The position numbers were made by a program, and so were the translations under genes. Positions 1-4,855 of a stretch of 7,112 nucleotides of DNA are shown here, one piece after another (the first letter of the stretch is position 1; each line of letters starts with the position of its first letter). The notes beneath the pieces are model-generated. The model was not told where the DNA came from and did not search any database. It saw only the letters and a program-made list of their open reading frames with translations. The DNA is from an uncultured Flavobacteriales bacterium. Lineage in GTDB: Bacteria > Bacteroidota > Bacteroidia > Flavobacteriales_D > Sanyastnellaceae. Where the stretch lies: assembly GCA_937890245.1 (NCBI GenBank), contig CALACF010000391.1:1-7112 (forward strand), written 5' to 3'.

Positions 1-57
1 TTTAGACAGCGACTTAAACCAAAAACTAGAGGCAATCTTTCGACGCTCTTTCGGTGA

Positions 58-702
58 TTACTCTACTACAAACTTTTTCTCTACTGATCCGTCATCGTAC
101 ATATATAAGAGAAGTTCATTCTTAGCACCTTTTGTTTCTCTTCCCATCATGTCAATGATTTTGAGTAGGGTTCTAGAAGAGTTGAGTTCGAAGATGCCTA
201 CATCTGAAGTAGAGCATTCGTTGTTGCAGTTTTCACTGAAAGAAAATTGGGGTTCTAGAATTTCTGGCCAATTCGCCGTTGACCAAGAAGCGTCATCTAC
301 TTCTATACAAGTAAGGTTGGGGTTCCCCCCCAACGATAACCAGTCTATATTCGTATTGTGCCCATTTGCAATATTTAGACAAGTGAGCTGACATTCATAA
401 CACCACAAAGTGGTTAAAAGAGTATTGTTACTTAAATCAAGGTTTGTGAGGGGGTTATGTCCACAACTTAATAAGGTTAAGGCTGTAAAATCTTCAATTC
501 CTGTTAAATCAGAAATAGAAGACGATGACACGATTAAACTGCTCACTACATTAATATTTGATGTCAGTATCTGTCCATCCAATAAATCATCCAGCCCTAA
601 ATTAATAAGTCTTTGTTCAAAATTACCATCAGGCACATACGTGAATTGAGCAAACAAACTCAATGACATTGAGAATGAAATGAGTAGTAGTAGTGATTTC
701 AT
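58..702 (-). CDS. Secreted leucine-rich-repeat protein with T9SS sorting tail
   Basis: A 214-residue protein of unknown specific role, predicted to be exported and then secreted or surface-anchored by the type IX system. I chose the ATG at 700-702 because it begins a clean signal peptide (MKS, a Leu/Ser-rich core to about residue 18, cut near FAQ). The open frame extends further upstream only by running through the terminator and tRNA. Residues 20-45 contain the TYVPDGNFE opening common in Bacteroidota LRR proteins. Residues about 46-135 hold degenerate leucine-rich repeats (SDLTGIEDF, LTNLDLSNNT, LTCLNI, IDWLSLGGNPNLTCIEV). Residues about 172-214 form the sorting tail (IIDMMGRE, then MYDDGSVEKKFVVE). 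Six cysteines follow residue 79. At 214 residues it is short for the class. By eye its GC content is clearly lower than that of the other genes, suggesting a different history. Function beyond surface or secreted binding cannot be inferred. Confidence 0.88.
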   Translation of the reverse strand: MKSLLLLISFSMSLSLFAQFTYVPDGNFEQRLINLGLDDLLDGQILTSNINVVSSLIVSSSSISDLTGIEDFTALTLLSCGHNPLTNLDLSNNTLLTTLWCYECQLTCLNIANGHNTNIDWLSLGGNPNLTCIEVDDASWSTANWPEILEPQFSFSENCNNECSTSDVGIFELNSSRTLLKIIDMMGRETKGAKNELLLYMYDDGSVEKKFVVE

Positions 703-707
703 CGTTG

Positions 708-737
708 ACGTGTGATTAAAGATAGACAAACACACGT
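708..737. promoter_or_regulatory. Inverted repeat flanking candidate promoter of the LRR gene
   Basis: ACGTGTG at 708-714 and its exact complement CACACGT at 731-737 are separated by 16 bases. The spacer contains, on the minus strand, TATCTTTA (717-724), which matches the Bacteroidota -7 consensus TAnnTTTG except in the last base. The LRR gene starts 5 bases beyond the repeat. No convincing -33 TTTG box is seen at the usual spacing. This could be a repressor site straddling the promoter or a hairpin in the leader. Confidence 0.35.
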
Positions 738-753
738 TGAGATGGGTAAAACC

Positions 754-789
754 AAAAACGGGAGACCGCATCGCTGCAATCTCCCGTTT
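754..789 (-). terminator. Intrinsic terminator of tRNA-Leu(CAG)
   Basis: On the minus strand a 10-bp perfect stem, AAACGGGAGA (789-780) pairing with TCTCCCGTTT (765-756), encloses a 14-base loop and runs into a T-rich tail (TTTTTGGTTTT). The loop can itself fold a small GCA-GCGA-TGC hairpin. The first stem base is the last base of the tRNA CCA, so there is essentially no trailer before the terminator. On the plus strand no U-tract follows the stem, so it should work in one direction only. It separates the tRNA and everything upstream from the LRR gene. Confidence 0.85.
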
Positions 790-873
790 GGTACCCAGAG
801 CGGGACTCGAACCCGCACGCCCGAAGGCACAGCCACCTGAAGACTGCGCGTCTACCAATTTCGCCACCTGGGT
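789..873 (-). tRNA. tRNA-Leu (anticodon CAG), CCA encoded
   Basis: The minus strand gives a complete class II tRNA. Acceptor ACCCAGG (873-867) pairs with TCTGGGT (799-793). The D-arm has the Leu-type TGGCGAAATTGGTAGACGC. The anticodon stem CAGTC/GGCTG encloses the loop TTCAGGT, giving anticodon CAG. A long variable arm folds as GCC-TTCG-GGC, and the T-arm is GCGGG-TTCGAGT-CCCGC. Discriminator A is followed by an encoded CCA (791-789). It reads CUG codons. It has its own -7 box upstream and an intrinsic terminator directly after the CCA. Confidence 0.97.
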
Positions 874-880
874 GGGTGTT

Positions 881-894
881 CCGGATTGCTCCGG
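881..894 (-). other. GCAA-tetraloop hairpin, proximal, in tRNA leader
   Basis: The minus strand reads CCGGA-GCAA-TCCGG: a perfect 5-bp stem closed by a GNRA-type tetraloop, 7 bases upstream of the mature 5' end of tRNA-Leu(CAG). It is the second of two nearly identical hairpins with a 21-base period. It lies between the predicted promoter and the tRNA, so it should be present in the primary transcript and removed when the 5' end is matured. Confidence 0.55.
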
Positions 895-901
895 CTCGCT
901 A

Positions 902-915
902 CTGAATTGCTCCAG
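902..915 (-). other. GCAA-tetraloop hairpin, distal, in tRNA leader
   Basis: The minus strand reads CTGGA-GCAA-TTCAG: a 5-bp stem with one G-U pair and the same GCAA loop as the hairpin at 881-894. The two are separated by 7 unpaired bases (TAGCGAG). The conserved loop, stem length and spacing suggest a duplicated structural element rather than chance, although both units are short. Confidence 0.5.
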
Positions 916-924
916 ATTGGACGG

Positions 925-932
925 CAAAGATA
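925..932 (-). promoter_or_regulatory. Putative -7 box of tRNA-Leu(CAG) promoter
   Basis: TATCTTTG on the minus strand is a perfect match to the Bacteroidota -7 consensus TAnnTTTG. It starts only 5 bases after the stop codon of the dioxygenase gene (937-939). Initiation would be expected near 919-921, leaving a leader of about 47 bases before the tRNA. No clear TTTG -33 box is seen 19-21 bases upstream. No terminator separates it from the upstream gene, so the tRNA could also be read from that gene's transcript. Confidence 0.55.
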
Positions 933-936
933 CGTA

Positions 937-2349
937 TCAAAATGTCGAAGGGCACACGAATGCTGTGACGGGAATGTCTGTTTCCTTCAAGCTTTTCCAT
1001 CCGCCGATCACGTCCAACACGTTGTGAATTCCGCGGGACTTCAAAATGGACTGGGAAATTGCTGAGCGATAGCCAGTAAGGCAGTGCATGTAGAACGTTT
1101 TGTCCCGTGGGAAGGTGTCGAGGTTGTTGCTCAACAGGTCCAACGGCTCGTTGACGGCCCCCTCAACGCGCTCGGATTTGTGCTCGTTTTTTGTTCGCAC
1201 GTCAAACAGCACCACGCCCCCTTGACCCTTGTATACCGCCGCGAAGTCCACGCTCGAAATCCGCTCAAGGCAATCGATTTCGTTCCCCGCTTCTTTCCAG
1301 GCCTGAACCCCTCCTTCGAGATAGCCCAATACATGATCGAATCCCACACGCGACAAACGCGTGATGGCCTCCTCGAGTTGGTCTGGCTCACAAACCAGCA
1401 ACAAGGGCTGCTTCACATCCACAATCAGTGCGCCGGTCCACGGTGCAAAATTGCCCTCGAGTCCGATAAAAATCGAGCGGGGGACATGTCCCTTTGCAAA
1501 AGCCGTTTCATGGCGGACATCGAGCACGATGGCACCGCTGTCCTCGGCGACGCGCTCAAATTTCGCTGGATCCAGTCCATGCGTTCCGCGCTTCAAGACA
1601 TCCTCGAACGACTCGTAGCCCTGCTTGTTCATCGCCACGTTCAGTGGGAAGTATGCGGGCGGCGGAAGCAAGCCGTCGGTGACCTCTTCGATGAACTCGT
1701 CGCGGGTCATGTCCGCGCGCAAGGCGTAGTTGGTGGCTTTTTCTACGCCGATACTGCCCACGGTCTCGCTGCTCATGTTCTTTCCACAGGCTGAGCCGGC
1801 GCCATGCCCCGGGTAGACGATGACTTCATCTGGAAGCGTCATGATCTTGCTGCGGGTACTGTCAAAGAGCATCCCGGCCAAATCTTCCTGCGTCATGTCG
1901 GCTGCTTTTTGTGCCAAATCCGGACGGCCGACGTCCCCAAGGAACAATGAATCACCACTGAACAAGGCATGGGGTTGGTCATCGGCGAGGCGCAAAAGCC
2001 AGCTGGTGCTTTCCATGGTGTGCCCTGGCGTGTGCAGTGTGTCGATGGTCAGTTCTCCAAGAGGAAAGCGCTGGCCGTCTTCTGCCGTGGTGCACTGGAA
2101 TGCGCATTTTGCGGTAGGGCCGAAGATGATTTCTGCGCCCGTTTTTTCCGATAACGTGACATGGCCCGAGACGAAATCAGCGTGAAAGTGGGTCTCGAAG
2201 ATGTACTTGATCTTGGCGCCGCGCTTGGCTGCCAGGTCGAGATAGGGTTGAATTTCTCTGAGCGGGTCCACGATTGCGGCTTCTCCGTTGCTCTCGATGT
2301 AGTAGGCGCCTTGGGCCAAGCAACCGGTGTAGATCTGTTCAATGTGCAT
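937..2349 (-). CDS. CstB-like persulfide dioxygenase with two rhodanese domains
   Basis: A 470-residue cytoplasmic enzyme expected to oxidise glutathione- or other low-molecular-weight persulfides with O2 and to move sulfane sulfur to an acceptor, giving sulfite or thiosulfate. Residues 1-250 form the metallo-beta-lactamase fold: THFHADFVSGH (53-63), TPGH (107-110), FSGDSLFLGDVGRPDLA (130-146) and VYPGHG (178-183). By analogy with ETHE1, H56, H110 and D133 would hold the single iron. Residues about 268-356 are a degenerate rhodanese domain in which C320 sits at the catalytic position but the loop (CEPDQLE) lacks the usual CxxGxR pattern. Residues about 366-462 are an intact rhodanese domain with active loop CLTGYRS and C423. 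The order dioxygenase, pseudo-rhodanese, rhodanese matches S. aureus CstB. The neighbouring SulP transporter and Crp/Fnr regulator and the shared operator design support a role in sulfide or persulfide removal. The substrate is not shown by sequence alone. Confidence 0.92.
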   Translation of the reverse strand: MHIEQIYTGCLAQGAYYIESNGEAAIVDPLREIQPYLDLAAKRGAKIKYIFETHFHADFVSGHVTLSEKTGAEIIFGPTAKCAFQCTTAEDGQRFPLGELTIDTLHTPGHTMESTSWLLRLADDQPHALFSGDSLFLGDVGRPDLAQKAADMTQEDLAGMLFDSTRSKIMTLPDEVIVYPGHGAGSACGKNMSSETVGSIGVEKATNYALRADMTRDEFIEEVTDGLLPPPAYFPLNVAMNKQGYESFEDVLKRGTHGLDPAKFERVAEDSGAIVLDVRHETAFAKGHVPRSIFIGLEGNFAPWTGALIVDVKQPLLLVCEPDQLEEAITRLSRVGFDHVLGYLEGGVQAWKEAGNEIDCLERISSVDFAAVYKGQGGVVLFDVRTKNEHKSERVEGAVNEPLDLLSNNLDTFPRDKTFYMHCLTGYRSAISQSILKSRGIHNVLDVIGGWKSLKETDIPVTAFVCPSTF

Positions 2350-2353
2350 GGGG

Positions 2354-2361
2354 CAAAATTA
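2354..2361 (-). promoter_or_regulatory. -7 box of the persulfide dioxygenase gene
   Basis: TAATTTTG on the minus strand matches TAnnTTTG perfectly and ends 4 bases before the ATG (2347-2349). Initiation a few bases downstream would give a leaderless or nearly leaderless mRNA. There is no TTTG at the -33 position, as expected if the promoter needs an activator. The operator at 2384-2397 lies 22 bases upstream of the box. Confidence 0.65.
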
Positions 2362-2383
2362 AGGAAATGTTATCAGCTGGTGT

Positions 2384-2397
2384 GTGACGAGTGTCAC
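2384..2397. promoter_or_regulatory. Crp/Fnr-type operator upstream of the dioxygenase gene
   Basis: GTGAC-GAGT-GTCAC on the plus strand is a perfect inverted repeat with 5-bp arms and a 4-base spacer, the geometry of FNR/CRP sites. Its centre (2390.5) is 41.5 bases from the first base of the ATG, which would be near +1. That is the class II activator position. The same architecture recurs at the transporter promoter (4154-4167 with -7 box 4124-4131). Binding by the adjacent Crp/Fnr protein is inferred. Confidence 0.65.
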
Positions 2398-2402
2398 TGA
2401 GA

Positions 2403-4118
2403 TCAGCTGTTTGATTGCTCGGCGATCGCATGGTGGTTGTCATGTGCCGGTCCGCCGTCCAGGGCGTCCATGGCGTCTTCTATCGTTGCGTGCAGCGCCG
2501 CCGGCTGGAAACGATGTAGCAAGTCGTGTCGCTTGAGCGCGTCACGGACCGGTCCTATCGGCCCGGCCAAATGCAGGACGACGCCTTGTCCGCATAGCTC
2601 CTCAATGAGTTGGTCCAGCATGACACAGGCTGAGGCGTCGATGTAAGGGATGGACTCTGCAAGGAGTACCACAGCGCGAATCGGCCGGTCTGATTTCTTG
2701 ACGCTTTCTTGGATGGTGCGCTTGAAAAAGGAGGCGTTGGCGTAGTGCAGGGGGCCGTCGAATCGAAGGGCGAGCACGCCTTCGATCGCCTTGGCTTCGG
2801 GGAAGCGATCGATGTTGCGGTAGATCCCGGCGACCCGACCCAGCATGGCCACATGGGGTCGGGTTGACCGGCGGATCGTTACGAGAAGGGAAAGCCCTAC
2901 GCCTGTTGCGATGCCCACTGTGATGCCAATGCCAGCCGTCACCAAGAACGTGGCCAGCAGAACCCACGCCTCGTCGCGCTGCCGTTTCCAAAGCCGCACG
3001 GGTGTTTTTAGATCGACCAATCCGGAAACGGCCATCAAGATGATGCCGGCCAAGGCTGCCTTGGGCAGATTGTAGAAGAGGGGGGTCAAGAATAGGAGGG
3101 TGGCCGCCACGATGGCGGCAGCAATCAAGGCAGCCATGCCCGTTTTGGCACCCGCTTGGTCGTTGACCGCTGTCCGCGAAAATCCACCCGTAGTGGGGTA
3201 GGACTGGAACAGGGCGCCGATGATGTTAGACAGCCCCAAGGCGCGCAGCTCTTGACTGGCATCCACGCTGTAATCATCGTGTCGCTCTTCGATCGCTTTG
3301 GCAACAGAGATGGCTTCCATGAAAGCGATCAGCGCGAGCGCGGCCGCTATGGGCAGGAGGGTTTGGATGTCTTCCCAGGCGAAAATTGGCATAGAAAAAG
3401 CAGGCAAACCCGTCGGAATGTCCCCCACGATTTTCACGCCGGCGCTGCCCAAATCAAGGAGGATCACCGCTGCGATACTCGCCAGCGCGACAATCAGGGC
3501 CCCGGGAATGCGCGGATGCAGTTTACTTGCCCCCCATAAAAGCCCCATGCTCCCCAGTCCAATCGCCAGCGTCGCCCAATGAATTTCGCCGAGAACCTGC
3601 ACCGCATTCCACAGCAGCCACTGGAATTGATTGCTCCGGGGCAGGGTAACACCCAGTAGATGTGGGAGTTGGTTTAGGCCAATGATGAGCGCGGCGGCAG
3701 ATGTAAACCCGCTGATTACGGGCCGGGACAGGAAGTTCACCAAGAAGCCCATGCGAAACACGCCGAGCAGCAGTTGGATGCCACCCATCATGGCCGCGAG
3801 CAAGATGGCCAACTCGATATAGCGGTCAGATCCTGCGATGGCGATGGCGCTCAGTCCGGCGGCTACCAACAGGGAATCCATGGCCACAGGCCCCACGGCG
3901 AGTTGACGTGATGTACCCGTAAAGGCGTATACAATTTGCGGCACGAGCGCTGCGTACAGGCCGTAAACAACCGGCAGGCCAGCGATCATCGCGTAGGCCA
4001 TGCCCTGTGGAATCAGCATGATGCCCACGGTCAAGCCCGCGGGAAGATCCTTCAAAAAGGTCGACCGGCTGTAGCCCGGCAACCAGTTCAAAAAGGGGAG
4101 AATGTGCTTGAGATTCAC
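2403..4118 (-). CDS. SulP-family anion transporter with STAS domain
   Basis: An integral inner-membrane transporter of the SulP/SLC26 family (sulfate, bicarbonate or other anions), 571 residues from the GTG at 4116-4118. The N-terminal transport domain (about residues 18-420) carries the signatures GLTVGIMLIPQGMAYAMIAG, the GTSRQLAVGP block and, near residues 298-327, NIIGALFQSYPTTGGFSRTA followed by GAKTG. About 10-12 hydrophobic segments are visible. A STAS domain spans about residues 445-555, with the loop IPYIDASACVMLDQL. The short tail is His-rich. I prefer the GTG start because VNLKHILPFLNWLP resembles the usual start of Bacteroidota SulP proteins and because a perfect -7 box lies within the ten codons upstream. 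The alternative is the in-frame ATG at 4146-4148 (581 residues). The substrate is not fixed by sequence. Placement beside a persulfide dioxygenase gene suggests sulfate, sulfite or thiosulfate, possibly export. Confidence 0.93.
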   Translation of the reverse strand: MNLKHILPFLNWLPGYSRSTFLKDLPAGLTVGIMLIPQGMAYAMIAGLPVVYGLYAALVPQIVYAFTGTSRQLAVGPVAMDSLLVAAGLSAIAIAGSDRYIELAILLAAMMGGIQLLLGVFRMGFLVNFLSRPVISGFTSAAALIIGLNQLPHLLGVTLPRSNQFQWLLWNAVQVLGEIHWATLAIGLGSMGLLWGASKLHPRIPGALIVALASIAAVILLDLGSAGVKIVGDIPTGLPAFSMPIFAWEDIQTLLPIAAALALIAFMEAISVAKAIEERHDDYSVDASQELRALGLSNIIGALFQSYPTTGGFSRTAVNDQAGAKTGMAALIAAAIVAATLLFLTPLFYNLPKAALAGIILMAVSGLVDLKTPVRLWKRQRDEAWVLLATFLVTAGIGITVGIATGVGLSLLVTIRRSTRPHVAMLGRVAGIYRNIDRFPEAKAIEGVLALRFDGPLHYANASFFKRTIQESVKKSDRPIRAVVLLAESIPYIDASACVMLDQLIEELCGQGVVLHLAGPIGPVRDALKRHDLLHRFQPAALHATIEDAMDALDGGPAHDNHHAIAEQSNS

Positions 4119-4123
4119 AGCGA

Positions 4124-4131
4124 CAAAACTA
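4124..4131 (-). promoter_or_regulatory. -7 box of the SulP transporter gene, inside its 5' open frame
   Basis: TAGTTTTG on the minus strand matches TAnnTTTG perfectly, 5 bases before the GTG at 4116-4118. It is exactly 22 bases downstream of the operator-like repeat at 4154-4167, the same spacing as at the dioxygenase promoter. It has no -33 TTTG. If used, translation cannot begin at the upstream ATG (4146-4148) from this promoter. Confidence 0.55.
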
Positions 4132-4153
4132 TCGCCAACATACGCCATCCTGT

Positions 4154-4167
4154 GTGACGAAAGTGGC
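4154..4167. promoter_or_regulatory. Proximal operator-like site of the SulP promoter
   Basis: GTGAC-GAAA-GTGGC on the plus strand. One half-site is intact and the other departs from GTCAC at two positions. The ten bases TGTGTGACGA at 4151-4160 are identical to 2381-2390 in the dioxygenase promoter and sit in the same register to the -7 box. The centre would be near -41.5. Weaker symmetry suggests lower affinity, perhaps helped by the perfect site 30 bp upstream. Confidence 0.5.
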
Positions 4168-4183
4168 GGTGTAAATGCACAAC

Positions 4184-4197
4184 CTGACCTGTGTCAG
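4184..4197. promoter_or_regulatory. Distal operator between regulator and SulP gene
   Basis: CTGAC-CTGT-GTCAG on the plus strand is a perfect inverted repeat with 5-bp arms and a 4-base spacer. On the minus strand it shares TGACAC-N2-GTCA with the dioxygenase operator. It overlaps the stop codon of the regulator gene (4194-4196). It lies 30 bp, about three helical turns, upstream of the proximal site, so its centre would be near -71.5 for the SulP transcript. Confidence 0.6.
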
Positions 4198-4841
4198 TAT
4201 TTCAGCACCTCAACCTTGTTCCTGCTGAGATCCACCACGCCTTCCTTTTCAAGCTGCTTAAGCACGCGGCTGATGACGACGCGCGAGGTGTGAAGATCAG
4301 CGGCAATGTCTGCATGGGTCGTGCTCAATGTGGTCGAACCGTGAAGTTTTACCTTTTCGCCCAAGTGGCGCTTTACGCGATCTGGAAGGTCGAGAAAGGC
4401 CAACGCGTCCAATGAATCAAGCATCTCGTTGAGCCGGATGCTGAAGCTCTCCAAAACAAAGGTCGACCAATCAGGGTACTTGTGCATCCAGCTCGACACC
4501 TCCTTCATGGGAACGTTGATTATCACCGTGTCTTTTTCAGTGATCGCCCGAATACTGCTCTTCATTATTTTTCCAGAAAAGCAGCTTAGGGTCATGGCGC
4601 AAGAGTCGCCTCGTTCCAAAAAGTAAACCAGTAATTCGTTGTCTTCGGAATCAACCCGTAGAACTTTGATAGCCCCTGAAATCAGCAGCGGTACGCCATG
4701 TAAAGCATCGCCAACATCCGTAATCATTTGACCCGAAGACACTTCTTGTATGATGCCAACACGCACGATGTCGTCAATCAAGTCAGCACAGAAGAGAAAT
4801 CCGTAGACCTCTTCAAGGGTTTTGCGAATGTCGTTGGGCAT
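4194..4841 (-). CDS. Crp/Fnr-family regulator with Cys-X5-Cys in place of the cAMP site
   Basis: A 215-residue transcription factor, the usual length for the family. Residues about 20-115 form the cNMP-type beta-roll (VPLLISGAIKVLRVDSEDN), residues about 120-150 the dimerisation helix, and residues about 172-206 the winged helix-turn-helix with recognition helix TSRVVISRVLKQLEK. An ungapped alignment of GDSCAMTLSCFSGKIMKSSIRA to the matching E. coli CRP stretch places M83 and M93 at the cAMP-binding Glu72 and Arg82, so cAMP binding is unlikely. C81 and C87 fall in the same loop; C18 is the only other cysteine. There is no FNR-type iron-sulfur cysteine cluster. In the recognition helix the Ser-Arg of FNR is kept (S191, R192) but the Glu that reads the half-site is Val188. 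It starts 14 bases after the helicase stop, so co-transcription is possible. A weak -7-like TATATTAG lies at 4848-4855. Its likely targets are the two promoters with matching inverted repeats. Confidence 0.93.
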   Translation of the reverse strand: MPNDIRKTLEEVYGFLFCADLIDDIVRVGIIQEVSSGQMITDVGDALHGVPLLISGAIKVLRVDSEDNELLVYFLERGDSCAMTLSCFSGKIMKSSIRAITEKDTVIINVPMKEVSSWMHKYPDWSTFVLESFSIRLNEMLDSLDALAFLDLPDRVKRHLGEKVKLHGSTTLSTTHADIAADLHTSRVVISRVLKQLEKEGVVDLSRNKVEVLKY

Positions 4842-4855
4842 GCGCTGCTAATATA

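Noticed and set aside
703..927. N-terminal extension of the LRR protein to an ATG near 927
   Set aside because: It would translate the terminator, the whole tRNA-Leu and its leader. The ATG at 700-702 gives a proper signal peptide.
1084..1794. 236-residue plus-strand open frame opposite the dioxygenase
   Set aside because: Antisense frame within a conserved enzyme gene in GC-rich DNA. No domain or promoter supports it.
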